This document shows, one piece after another, positions 18,205 through 26,878 of a DNA stretch of 64,000 bases. Within the stretch, counting starts at the first letter, position 1; the number at the start of each line of letters is the position of its first letter. Made by a program: the position numbers and the translations under genes. The stretch lies in assembly GCF_017356035.1 (NCBI RefSeq), contig NZ_JAFIQX010000002.1, positions 744,001 through 808,000 of the forward strand. The letters are read 5' to 3'. The notes beneath the pieces are model-generated. The model worked only from the letters and a program-made list of their open reading frames with translations, did not search any database and had not been told where the DNA came from. The stretch comes from Longitalea luteola (GTDB taxonomy: Bacteria; Bacteroidota; Bacteroidia; Chitinophagales; Chitinophagaceae).

Positions 18205-19749
18205 ATGGCTTTACCTAAAGAGCCTAGGCAGAAGATGATCAATATGATGTACTTGGTGCTGACAGCCCTGCTGGCACTGAACGTATCATCAGAGATCCTC
18301 AACGCCTTCGTAACTGTAAATAGTAGTATTGCAAAATCGAACGATTTAATTAGTGATAAGAACAAACTGACTTACGAGTCGTTTGCCGCTAAATTAAAAG
18401 ATCCTCAAACCGCTGCACAGGCTGAAGCCTGGGCGCCTAAGGCCGAGGAAGCAAAAAAATTATCTGCCGACCTGTACAATTATATTGAACAGCTGAAAGC
18501 AGAAATGGAAAAAGAAGCCGGTACCCATGAAAGCCATGGCGTAAAGGAGATCAATGCTGATAACCTGGACGCTGCTACCCGCCTCATGGACCAAAAAGGT
18601 AAAGGCAAGGAATTATATGGCAAACTGGCTGATTACAAAAAACAACTGATCGGCCTGTTAGGTAATGATGAAAAGGTTTCTTTCTATCAGAAGTCACTGC
18701 CGATCGATCTGAATGTGCCCAAGTCTAAGACTGGTAATAAATACGGCAATGATGTAAATGGCTGGACGCAAAGCTATTTCCACATGACGCCTGCTATTGC
18801 CGCTTTAACGATCCTGAGCAAGTTCCAGAACGACGTTAAGAACTCTGAAGCCCAGATCGTTGACTATTTACACTCAAAAATCGGTGAAGTAAAAATAGTT
18901 TACAACAAATTCCAGGCTATTGCCCAAGCTAACACATCATACGCGATGCCTGGCGATAACATCGAGATCACTGCCGGTGTTGGCGCCTTCAGCGAAGCTG
19001 CTAAACCACGGATCTCTATCAATGGCCAGTCAATGCCATTAACGGCAGAAGGAACTGCTTTGTATAAGACAACTGCCAGCGGAACCGGTGAGCATTCAGT
19101 AAATGTTGCTATCGAGTTCAACAAACCCGATGGTACCGTTGAAAAAGTAAACAAAGTAGTTAAATATACCGTAGGTGTTCCTTCAGGAGCTTCTGTGTTC
19201 CTCGAGAAAATGAACGTACTGTATATTGGTGTTGATAACCCGCTGACCATCTCTGGTGGTAGCGTAGGTGCCGAAAAAACAAGGGTAAGTTTTGCCGATG
19301 GTTCTATCTCTAAAGTTGGTGGCGACCGCTACATTGCAAAGCCCAGCAGACCCGGCATGTCGAAAATTGTAGTAAATGCAAATGGTAAGAACTTCGAGTT
19401 CCCCATGCGCTTAAAATACCTGCCTCCGCCAACTGGTTTCGTTGGTTCTAAAAAAGGCGGAAGTATTTCTTCAGCTGAATTTAAAGCAATTGGCGCTGTA
19501 ATTGCTAAACTGGAAGACAGTGATTTCGAAGCACCATTTAAAGTAGTAAGCTACAGATTAGGTGCTGTAGGTGGTCCTGTTCAATTGTACACAGAAGCCG
19601 TAAACGAAGGCAACCGCTGGAGTGGTCAGGCTGCCAGCCTGGTTCAAAGGTCTGGTCCTGGTACAAGGATTTTCATCGACGCCCTCACGGTTGTAGGACC
19701 TGATGGCCGTAAACGCGAGATCCCGGGCATGCAATTCAGCCTTAAGTAA
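18205..19749 (+). CDS. gldM: T9SS motor protein GldM
   Basis: 514 residues. One N-terminal membrane helix (about 13-35, MMYLVLTALLALNVSSEIL) follows the conserved start ALPKEPRQKMIN. The long periplasmic part has a helical first domain and then immunoglobulin-like domains, ending in RKREIPGMQFSLK. GldM dimers cross the periplasm from the GldL pentamer to the GldK/GldN ring and transmit the motor's movement. It lies 83 bases after gldL and 24 bases before gldN, in the order found in all T9SS organisms. Confidence 0.95.
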   Translation: MALPKEPRQKMINMMYLVLTALLALNVSSEILNAFVTVNSSIAKSNDLISDKNKLTYESFAAKLKDPQTAAQAEAWAPKAEEAKKLSADLYNYIEQLKAEMEKEAGTHESHGVKEINADNLDAATRLMDQKGKGKELYGKLADYKKQLIGLLGNDEKVSFYQKSLPIDLNVPKSKTGNKYGNDVNGWTQSYFHMTPAIAALTILSKFQNDVKNSEAQIVDYLHSKIGEVKIVYNKFQAIAQANTSYAMPGDNIEITAGVGAFSEAAKPRISINGQSMPLTAEGTALYKTTASGTGEHSVNVAIEFNKPDGTVEKVNKVVKYTVGVPSGASVFLEKMNVLYIGVDNPLTISGGSVGAEKTRVSFADGSISKVGGDRYIAKPSRPGMSKIVVNANGKNFEFPMRLKYLPPPTGFVGSKKGGSISSAEFKAIGAVIAKLEDSDFEAPFKVVSYRLGAVGGPVQLYTEAVNEGNRWSGQAASLVQRSGPGTRIFIDALTVVGPDGRKREIPGMQFSLK

Positions 19750-19773
19750 AAACATTATAAAAACAGGGAACAA

Positions 19774-20811
19774 ATGAAGAACCGTATCATAAAATTGTGT
19801 TTGTTGCTGGTTGCGCTGACCTTTACTGCAGAAGCAGTGGATGCTCAGGCTAAGAAACCTGTCCGGAAAGCCACAAAGCGGACTACCGCCAAGAAAAGTA
19901 CTGCCAATCGCAGCAGGAACCAACCTACTGCCGCAGTTGCTCCTCCGCCGGTAGATACCGTAAAACCTACGCCCGTTGAGGCCAAGTTGGACATTCCGCC
20001 GATCAAAAAATCGCTGCGTAATGACAACGCCATCGAGCGTAACCTGGTGAAAGACCGGATTCCTTTAGCATACGAACACATACGGGAAGATGATGCCGTG
20101 TATATGCAACGTGTATGGCGTGAAATAGATGTACATGAAAAAATGAACCTGCCTTTCGTTTATAAAGCTGAAGGCGACCTGGGTAACCAACGGTTCATTT
20201 ACATTCTGCTGAACGCTATTAAAAACGATAGCATCACTGCTTTCTCTCCTGAAGATGACCGGTTTACCACTCCTTTGCCTTTCAGCGAGATCGTTAAAGG
20301 CCTGGTAGGTGTTCCCAAAGTGATCTCTGTTCCTGACTTAAGGAACGACCCCGACGGTTCTAAAGGTTTGATGCGTGATACCACCATCGTGGATGAATTC
20401 AATCCTGATAAAATAGAAAGATTCTGGATCAAGGAAGACTGGGTATTCGATAAAGAATCTTCGCGTATGCAGGTGCGTATTCTTGGAATCGCCCCGCTTA
20501 AGACCATTATGAATGAAAGTGATGGCTCTTTCCGCGATGTAACGCCTATCTTCTGGGTATACTATCCCGATCTGAGACCGATCTTTGCTAAACACGAGGT
20601 GTACAATGGTAAAAACTTTGGCGCCCGTATGAGTTGGGAAGAATTGTTCGAAAGCCGCATGTTTGCGAGCCGTATTATCAAATCTACGGTTAACAACCCC
20701 AACGATGAATTCATCAAATCGTACGTGAAAGATCCTATCCTCGCCCTGTTAGAAGGCGAAAACATGAAAGAGCGGATCTTCAACTACGAGCAGGACCTTT
20801 GGTCATACTAG
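19774..20811 (+). CDS. gldN: T9SS periplasmic ring protein GldN
   Basis: 345 residues. A signal peptide (LCLLLVALTFTAEAVDAQ) is followed by a basic, low-complexity stretch of Lys/Arg/Thr (about 27-48), a proline-rich linker, and the conserved GldN domain with RIPLAYEHIREDDAVYMQRV, VWREIDVHEKMNLPF, FSEIVKGL and SWEELFESRMFASRIIK. With GldK it builds the outer-membrane-associated ring. It is last in the operon and followed by a strong terminator. Confidence 0.95.
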   Translation: MKNRIIKLCLLLVALTFTAEAVDAQAKKPVRKATKRTTAKKSTANRSRNQPTAAVAPPPVDTVKPTPVEAKLDIPPIKKSLRNDNAIERNLVKDRIPLAYEHIREDDAVYMQRVWREIDVHEKMNLPFVYKAEGDLGNQRFIYILLNAIKNDSITAFSPEDDRFTTPLPFSEIVKGLVGVPKVISVPDLRNDPDGSKGLMRDTTIVDEFNPDKIERFWIKEDWVFDKESSRMQVRILGIAPLKTIMNESDGSFRDVTPIFWVYYPDLRPIFAKHEVYNGKNFGARMSWEELFESRMFASRIIKSTVNNPNDEFIKSYVKDPILALLEGENMKERIFNYEQDLWSY

Positions 20812-20833
20812 AAAATAGTATATAACTATAACG

Positions 20834-20867
20834 AAAAGGGTATCGTATTTTTACGATACCCTTTTTA
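20834..20867 (+). terminator. Terminator of gldKLMN
   Basis: A 14-bp perfect stem, AAAAGGGTATCGTA with TACGATACCCTTTT, around a four-T loop. It lies 23 bases after the gldN stop. Confidence 0.85.
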
Positions 20868-21028
20868 GTTTCTTGTTTTAAACGGCTGTAATACACTTTT
20901 AAAAAGAAGTCGCTGTATAAACATTATATCAATAATTTTTTTAAAAATACCCACATGTAGGTATTGTTTTGTGACGACGATTCACTATTTTTACAATGGT
21001 TTTTCATAGGATATTGGATTTTAAAAAC

Positions 21029-21062
21029 GGGGCTGGATGTCTATCCGGGCCCCTTTTTCTTT
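21029..21062 (+). terminator. Second terminator-like hairpin, possibly of a small RNA
   Basis: GGGGC-GGAT pairs with ATCC-GCCCC with a small bulge and is followed by TTTTTC. It lies 160 bases after a complete terminator, so it should end a separate transcript. TATTTTTA at about 20987 resembles a -7 element and would give an RNA of about 65 bases. Confidence 0.55.
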
Positions 21063-21306
21063 TTATACCTGCTTGCCAGGGCGTATAACCGAAGCTACCC
21101 ACTCACCATGATCATTCACCTGTAATATTTTCGTAAGAAACGGTTGCACAAGCCGTTGAACCATCCCCAACGCAGCTAAAGGCGCAAGGCTAAAGGCCAA
21201 AGGCCAAAGGCGCAGGGCTTTGCGAGAGCATTAAACTGTTAACTGAGAATTATAAACTTTGAGCTGTGAACTGTAAACTTTGAACTGTATTTGCGTTAAG
21301 CGTTCG

Positions 21307-21480
21307 GCGTTAAGCCTTCAGCATTAAACTATGAACTGAAAACTTTAAACTTTGAACTGTATTTGCGTTAAGCCTTCAGCATTAAACTATGAACTGAGAA
21401 CTTTAAACTTTGAACTGTATTTGCGTTAAGCCTTCAGCATTAAACTGTGAACTGAGAACTGTAAACTTTAAACTGTATTT
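21307..21480. repeat. Three tandem 58-bp units between convergent gldN and uvrC
   Basis: Units start at 21307, 21365 and 21423, each with GCGTTAAGCCTTCAGCATTA first and a GAACTGTATTT end; they differ by only a few bases. A degenerate lead-in (21180-21306) uses the same words, and a partial fourth copy contains the uvrC stop. There are no spacers, so this is not a CRISPR array. Confidence 0.9.
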
Positions 21481-21483
21481 GCG

Positions 21484-23295
21484 TTAAGCGTTCTGCGTAT
21501 TGAAGTAATTCTTTATCAATGTAGCTTTAGCGGTGCCAACAGCGGCCGATAATTCTTCGAGACTTAGCTCCTTTACCCGTTTTACCGACTTGAACTCCTT
21601 CAGCAGTTGTTCAGCGGTATTCTTGCCGATGCCCTTGATCTGTTCCAGCTCATTTTTAAAAGTGCCCTGGCTGCGTTTTTTGCGGTGAAAAGTAATACCA
21701 AACCGGTGCACCTCATCGCGAATAGAACGGATCAGTTTCAGGCTATCGCTGTTGTACGGCAGCTTTACCGATTCTTTGTCGCCGGGGAAAAAGATTTCCT
21801 CTTCATTCTTTGCAAGACCAACAACCGTCATTTGTCCCTGTAACCCAAGTTCGTTTATGCCTTCCAGTGCGGCGCCGAGCTGTCCTTTACCACCATCGAT
21901 GATCACCAGTTGGGGAAAAGGCTGCTGCTCCAGTTGCAACCGTTTATAACGCCGGGTAACCACTTCTTTCATGGTAGCAAAATCATTGATGCCCTCCACG
22001 GTTTTTACATTGAAGTGCCGGTAATCTTTTTTGCTGGGCACACCTTCCTTAAAGCAGACCATGGCCGATACCGGGTAGCTGCCCTGGAAGTTGGAGTTAT
22101 CGAAACATTCAATATGCAGCGGAACAGCCGGCAGCTGCAGATCGCGCTGCAATTGCTCCAGCACTTTATGTTTTATTGAATCATCCTTGCCATCGAGCTT
22201 CAGCATTTTCCGTTGCCGGATCTCTTCCTTGAAATAATTCACGTTCATGGCTGCCATATCGAGCAGCTTCTTTTTATCACCGGCCTTAGGTACGGTGACT
22301 ATGATCTCCGGTTCATCATATTCAATATCAAAAGGAACAATGATCTCGGGCGACAGGCTGTTGAATGTCGTACGCAATTGCGCAATCGCGAATGACAATA
22401 TTTCTTCAATGGGCTCATCCAGGTGGGTTTCCCATTGTGAAGTATGGGTTTGAACGATGGTGCCATTCTGCATCATCAGGTAAGTGACATAGGCGGTATC
22501 GCCATCGCGCAGAATGGAAAACACATCGGCATTGCCAAGATGCCTGCTTACGATCACCGACCGGGCCTGGTATTGTTCCAGGTGTTCGATCTTTTTGCGC
22601 AGTATCTCCGCTTTTTCAAAAGCCAGGTTCTCGGCGGCCTCGCGCATTTCTTTTTTAAAATGTTGTATAACCGGACCCAGGTTGCCTTTCAGGATATTGC
22701 GCAATTGCTGCAATCCCTCGGCATAGTTCTCTTCGGTTTGCAGGCTTTCACAGGGGCCTTTGCAATTGCCCAGGTGATATTCAAGGCACACTTTGAATTT
22801 GCCTTTGGCAATATTGCCGGGCGTAAGGTTCAGCTTGCAGGTACGCAGCTGAATATTGGCCTTCACAAAATCGAGCAGCTCACGCACTTTGGCTACCGAG
22901 GTAAAAGGGCCCAGGTATTCGGAGCCGTCGTTGATCTTGCGGCGGGTGAGGAATACGCGGGGGAAATTCTCTTTCTTGATAACAATATAGGGATAGGTTT
23001 TATCATCTTTCAGATTGATGTTAAAACGCGGCTGAAACTGTTTTATAAGCGAATTCTCCAGCAAAAAGGCATCTTGTTCACTTGGCACAATAGTGAACTC
23101 TATACGCTTTATACGCTGAACCAGCTCATGTGTCTTGTAAGAGGTGAACGTTTTGGTAAAGTACGAGCTCACCCGCTTGCGGAGGTTCTTCGCCTTGCCT
23201 ACGTACAGCAGCGTGTCCCCCGAATCGAAATATTTGTAGATACCGGGCTCAACCGGTAAAGTAGGTGCAATAAGTTGAAATTCCTGTGATGTCAT
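21484..23295 (-). CDS. uvrC: Excinuclease ABC subunit C
   Basis: 603 residues, full length. The N-terminal GIY-YIG nuclease has GIY at 18-20 and YVG at 31-33. A cysteine-containing region (CLEYHLGNCKGPC) and a UVR motif (AFEKAEILRKKIEHLEQYQ) follow, then the RNase-H-like second nuclease (LHIECFDNSNFQG, LVIIDGGKGQL) and a helix-hairpin-helix end (IKGIGKNTAEQLLKEF). UvrC makes both incisions in nucleotide-excision repair with UvrA and UvrB. The last codons and the stop are formed by the GCGTTAAGCGTT word of the adjacent repeat. It may be co-transcribed with the lipoprotein gene upstream, 106 bases away. Confidence 0.96.
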   Translation of the reverse strand: MTSQEFQLIAPTLPVEPGIYKYFDSGDTLLYVGKAKNLRKRVSSYFTKTFTSYKTHELVQRIKRIEFTIVPSEQDAFLLENSLIKQFQPRFNINLKDDKTYPYIVIKKENFPRVFLTRRKINDGSEYLGPFTSVAKVRELLDFVKANIQLRTCKLNLTPGNIAKGKFKVCLEYHLGNCKGPCESLQTEENYAEGLQQLRNILKGNLGPVIQHFKKEMREAAENLAFEKAEILRKKIEHLEQYQARSVIVSRHLGNADVFSILRDGDTAYVTYLMMQNGTIVQTHTSQWETHLDEPIEEILSFAIAQLRTTFNSLSPEIIVPFDIEYDEPEIIVTVPKAGDKKKLLDMAAMNVNYFKEEIRQRKMLKLDGKDDSIKHKVLEQLQRDLQLPAVPLHIECFDNSNFQGSYPVSAMVCFKEGVPSKKDYRHFNVKTVEGINDFATMKEVVTRRYKRLQLEQQPFPQLVIIDGGKGQLGAALEGINELGLQGQMTVVGLAKNEEEIFFPGDKESVKLPYNSDSLKLIRSIRDEVHRFGITFHRKKRSQGTFKNELEQIKGIGKNTAEQLLKEFKSVKRVKELSLEELSAAVGTAKATLIKNYFNTQNA

Positions 23296-23401
23296 AAAGT
23301 CTACTACTGTTCTGGCAACCTCATTAGCTGTTACATACCACCATTCAAGTTAGCAGTTTCCGGTTAGCTGTTCGACCCGCCAATTGCCAACTGCTCACTG
23401 C

Positions 23402-24007
23402 CTACTCCCCAAAGTACTGCGGATCCCAGATCACTTTTTCCATAGAAGTAACAGCCGGCCCGTCCTTTGGTTGCCGGATGGTCACAATATAGTAGTATGC
23501 CTGCATTTTCCAGGTCAGTTTTTGAGAAATGGCCGTATCGCCGCTGTTAAATTCCCTTTCCATATAAATGCGGTTCACTTTGTCGGTGGTCAGGCTGGGC
23601 TTCAGGTACACCATTACATTCTGTAAACTGCCGGCAGGCTGTTTGGGCGAATAGATGAAATTCAGCATCTGGGTGGTTTCATCCATCAGGGAATGTTCTT
23701 TGAAATGTTCCTGGAACGAAGCGGAATCCAGTTCCGGGATCAGGAACTGGCTGGCCAGCTTATGAAATTCCGGTAACCGGATATAGGTTGAATCTTTTTT
23801 ACCCCCGATACTCACTTTACGCAAAATACCCCCTGAAAAAGAATCTACCCGGGCAATATCCATCTGAATGAAATCGGCCACCGGTAAGTACTGGCTGTTG
23901 GCCAGGGTGTCCTCCATCAATTGCTCGGTGCCTTCGGCTGGTTTGGGGCTTTGTTTACAGGCTACGGCCAGCATAAAAAGGGCCGGAAACATTAAATATA
24001 GCTTCAT
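23402..24007 (-). CDS. Lipoprotein of unknown function
   Basis: 201 residues from ATG 24007. The signal peptide ends at the lipobox LAVAC (C17), followed by KQSPKPAEG. The remainder is soluble, beta-rich by appearance, with no motif I recognise; it is likely on the periplasmic face of a membrane or at the cell surface. The upstream half of the gap to uvrC is filled with short CAATTG/CAACTG words starting right after its stop. Confidence 0.75.
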   Translation of the reverse strand: MKLYLMFPALFMLAVACKQSPKPAEGTEQLMEDTLANSQYLPVADFIQMDIARVDSFSGGILRKVSIGGKKDSTYIRLPEFHKLASQFLIPELDSASFQEHFKEHSLMDETTQMLNFIYSPKQPAGSLQNVMVYLKPSLTTDKVNRIYMEREFNSGDTAISQKLTWKMQAYYYIVTIRQPKDGPAVTSMEKVIWDPQYFGE

Positions 24008-24065
24008 CAAGTAAAATTATTGAATTCCGATATTGTGGGCGAATGATAGCGAAAAGTACGATTCC

Positions 24066-24215
24066 CGATTTCTGATTTCTGATTTCGAGATTTTGAGATT
24101 TTGAGATTTTGAGATTTTGAGATTTTCTTATGTTCAGCCGCCCAATAGATTGCCAAATGTCTGAATTTTTAAATCTCGAAATCTCAAAATCTTGCGATCT
24201 CAAAATGGCAAAATG
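24066..24215. repeat. GAGATTTT tandem words with an inverted partner
   Basis: GATTTTGAGATTTTGAGATT repeats about five times (24075-24126), and the complement (AAATCTCGAAATCTCAAAATC) follows at 24170-24206. The two blocks can pair as a long A/T-rich hairpin. The open frame running through it on the minus strand consists of ISRFKNS-type repeats and is not a gene. Confidence 0.8.
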
Positions 24216-24238
24216 AGAGATCCTAAAGTTGAAGAATG

Positions 24239-24272
24239 CAAAGTGGGTCACCTTTGACAGCGACCCACTTTG
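24239..24272 (-). terminator. Hairpin 3' of the barrel-like gene
   Basis: CAAAGTGGGTC (24239-24249) pairs perfectly with GACCCACTTTG (24262-24272) around a 12-base loop. It lies just after the minus-strand stop at 24295. No T-run follows, so efficiency is unclear. Confidence 0.6.
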
Positions 24273-24294
24273 TTGAAGTAATACACTTCGAAGC

Positions 24295-25749
24295 CTAGCG
24301 GATAGTTTTGGTTACGCCTATCTTGATACCGTATTCAAACAGGTGCTCGCGGATAGGGTATTCCTTGATATAACTCGATAATAATTGGTATCGTACTTGC
24401 GGACCTACCTGCCATTTCAGGTCGCCGGTCTTATAAGAGATGAATGCTTCGGTGCTGGTATTTATGTTCCATCTTCTTACCAGGCTTGGTTCGGTGGCGT
24501 ATTTGTAATCGGCGGTTATGAGATAGGTGTTCCGGTTCAGCAAATAAGTAGGCTGAATGGTTCCGCCAATGCCCACCTGAATCTTATCATTCCCCAGCAG
24601 GTTTACTTCAAGCCCTATTGGAGCCGACAACTGGAAGTACTGGTTGTGCAAATTCTCCACGGCATCTCCCCCAAAATTGCGGTAGCGGGTGTAGGACGTC
24701 AGTTGCCCGGTAACAATGCCATAATTAGAGTTGAGGGCAAACGTAGCCGGTTCATATGCATAAGAGCTATACGCCTGAATATCGTAACGGATGTAGTTGA
24801 ACTGCAATCCTGCCTTCAGCGTAAAGGTCTTGTTCACGGTATACAGTATGTTTGAACCCACTTCAAAGCCAAGGGCTGGTTTATGGTTCACCAGTTTTTC
24901 GGGATCACCGGTTATGATGGGAGCGAGTGGCAGCGTTTTAACATCAGAAGGATAGTTACGTCCTTTTAATGTACGGTAGTTCATAGTGGGTGAAAAGGTC
25001 AGCTGCCAGCTATGCCGCCTTGTTTTAGGTACGGCCAGTTCATAAACGGCATTATGTGCCAGCCAGTTTACGCGCTTGTTATCTTCCCGGGCGTCCTGTG
25101 TATTGGCTTCCAGCTTCGATGCATCAATAGCGCTGGCGCCCGCTAAAGAGGCAGGGGCAGGCACCTGGGCAGCGGACGGCGCAACGGTTGGCTCCTGGCT
25201 GCCTTCGTATTGTTCAGCAGTGGCTTCGGGTTCCGATAATTTTTTAGCCTGCCAGTCATGCAGGTTGTAGACCATTGCCTGGTTATTGTAGGCAACGGGA
25301 TGATGACTGGCCACATCCGGGGCAGCGGTAACAGCGGCGATCTCCGGCCGTTCCATATTGATCACTGCGGCCTCGCTGCGATCAGGGTTGAGCACAAAGT
25401 TCCGTTGATTCGTATTGTTGTTGTCTGTAGCGCTCTGTTTCGGATTGCCAAATGGTACGATAACAGCTTTCGGTGTTGATTCAGCTGTTTCAGTTGTTGC
25501 ATTCGCAGGAGTGGAAGCGTTGTTGCCAGTAATAGCCCGGTCGGCTGTTGATGGTGTGATAAATTCAATGAAGGTATAATAGCCAACGGCAGACAGGAAA
25601 AGAATTAAACTAAACCAATACCACTTTCTGTTGGGGTGCAGCGAACGGTGTATACCTTTCCACACCTTGTCAGAAGGATACATTTTATACTGGTCAGCTT
25701 TTTCTTTCAGCAGTTCTTCAATATCCTCGTTGTAAAAACCTCGCTCCAT
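24295..25749 (-). CDS. Membrane-anchored protein with barrel-like C-terminal half, partner of an ECF sigma factor
   Basis: 484 residues. Residues 1-42 are charged and cytoplasmic, with the block MYPSDKVWKGIHRSLHP; one membrane helix follows (about 44-62, WYWFSLILFLSAVGYYTF); then a Thr/Ala/Pro/Asn-rich linker to about 240; and a C-terminal half (about 245-484) that reads like alternating strands of an outer-membrane beta-barrel. It follows the sigma-factor gene by 68 bases on the same strand, so an anti-sigma or sensor role is plausible: N-terminus for the sigma factor, C-terminus outside. An inner-membrane helix joined to a barrel-like domain is odd. Function is not established. Confidence 0.8.
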   Translation of the reverse strand: MERGFYNEDIEELLKEKADQYKMYPSDKVWKGIHRSLHPNRKWYWFSLILFLSAVGYYTFIEFITPSTADRAITGNNASTPANATTETAESTPKAVIVPFGNPKQSATDNNNTNQRNFVLNPDRSEAAVINMERPEIAAVTAAPDVASHHPVAYNNQAMVYNLHDWQAKKLSEPEATAEQYEGSQEPTVAPSAAQVPAPASLAGASAIDASKLEANTQDAREDNKRVNWLAHNAVYELAVPKTRRHSWQLTFSPTMNYRTLKGRNYPSDVKTLPLAPIITGDPEKLVNHKPALGFEVGSNILYTVNKTFTLKAGLQFNYIRYDIQAYSSYAYEPATFALNSNYGIVTGQLTSYTRYRNFGGDAVENLHNQYFQLSAPIGLEVNLLGNDKIQVGIGGTIQPTYLLNRNTYLITADYKYATEPSLVRRWNINTSTEAFISYKTGDLKWQVGPQVRYQLLSSYIKEYPIREHLFEYGIKIGVTKTIR

Positions 25750-25817
25750 ATCATTTGTGTTTGTACGGGATGTTTTTCATAGGGTTGTATAGTATCAGTT
25801 CGGTATGATGTTTTGGT

Positions 25818-26399
25818 TTATCTCCCTGCTGCTACACCTAACCAATTGATCTTTTCTTTGGGCCGCATGATAATTTTCTTCTTCACCAGTATGTCTTCAA
25901 GCATTTGTTTGGCCCGGGTATATTGCGAACGGCTGGTACTTTCTTCGATATCCAGCATTTCGGCAATTTCCTTATGCGAATAACCTTCGATAGCATACAG
26001 GTTAAGTACGGTACGGTACCCTATTGGCAGGATGCGAATGCATTCTACCACCTGTTTTGCCTGCACTATCGACGGCACTGATTCTTCGCGCACCTGGATG
26101 CTGGTTGCATGAATGATATCGACGCTTTCGTTGAACTTCTTGTTCTTTTTGAGATGGTTGATACAGGTATGAACTATGATCCGCCGTATCCAACCCTCAA
26201 ATGCTCCTTTGTTCTGGAAGGTGTGTATCTGCGAAAACACCTTGATAAATCCTTCCTGTAACATATCTTCAGCATCTTCCCGGTGGTGGGCGAACCTGTA
26301 ACAAACAGACAACATCTTGGGACTATACCGGTGGTACAGTTCCCGCTGGGCAGTTGTGTCGTTACGTAAACAGCCTTGTAAAATGGCGTCGTCGGTCAT
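25818..26399 (-). CDS. RNA polymerase ECF-type sigma factor
   Basis: 193 residues from ATG 26399; an upstream TTG extension is less likely. Region 2 contains LYHRYSPKMLSVCYRFAHH and the DAEDMLQEGFIKVF core-binding stretch, followed by GWIRRIIVHTCINHL; region 4 has LPIGYRTVLNLYAIEGYSHK and a helix-turn-helix with EIAEMLDIEESTSRSQYTRA. It probably directs transcription of its own operon. The next gene encodes a membrane protein likely to control it. Confidence 0.93.
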   Translation of the reverse strand: MTDDAILQGCLRNDTTAQRELYHRYSPKMLSVCYRFAHHREDAEDMLQEGFIKVFSQIHTFQNKGAFEGWIRRIIVHTCINHLKKNKKFNESVDIIHATSIQVREESVPSIVQAKQVVECIRILPIGYRTVLNLYAIEGYSHKEIAEMLDIEESTSRSQYTRAKQMLEDILVKKKIIMRPKEKINWLGVAAGR

Positions 26400-26878
26400 A
26401 TTAACCGTTTGGTTGCCCTGTAATTTAGACAAAATTTTGATGTAATTGCTGCGCTATTTATAAAAAATTACTGCCTTTCGATAAGAACTTTAACCTCCCC
26501 AATGCCCGCCGGAACGCACTTTTACATTGTTTACCGCCTGATTCGTTATGAATTTCATTCGATTATACATAAAGCGGGTCTGCCGGTCCTTTTCCGGCCA
26601 CAGGGCATAACCCGACACTTAACTTAAGTCAGCCTATACGGGAGCTTCGGTTTGAACACAGGAGTGCTTCCCGTATTTGATAATAAAGTTGAAACCATCG
26701 TTAGTTTGATTCGGTTGTTTGTTTGAGTTATAGTTCAGTGGCGTAAGTTTTGCTGCTTACCAGATACCGGTTTTACTAATCGTGCCACATACATCTGGAA
26801 ACTGGTTTTTCCCTCAAGAATATAAGATTTCACGGTAGCTCTTTTCGAGAAAAATATTCTACTAAATAAACTTGAATT
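26400..26878. other. Long intergenic region upstream of ctaD
   Basis: No gene is seen. A hairpin is formed by ATACGGGAGC (26636-26645) and GCTTCCCGTAT (26666-26676); a smaller one (GCCGG/CCGGC) lies near 26582-26598. The region should contain the divergent promoters of the sigma-factor and ctaD genes, but no exact TAnnTTTG was found; TAAACTTG just before ctaD is the nearest. Confidence 0.4.

Noticed and set aside
21307-21480. CRISPR array
   Set aside because: The 58-bp units are directly adjacent with no spacers and no cas genes are present.
22444-23259. 271-codon plus-strand frame inside uvrC
   Set aside because: Antisense shadow of a clear full-length UvrC; no motifs or signal.
23955-24251. 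98-codon minus-strand frame
   Set aside because: Encoded largely by GAGATTTT repeats and overlapping the lipoprotein start; peptide is repetitive (ISKSQN-type).
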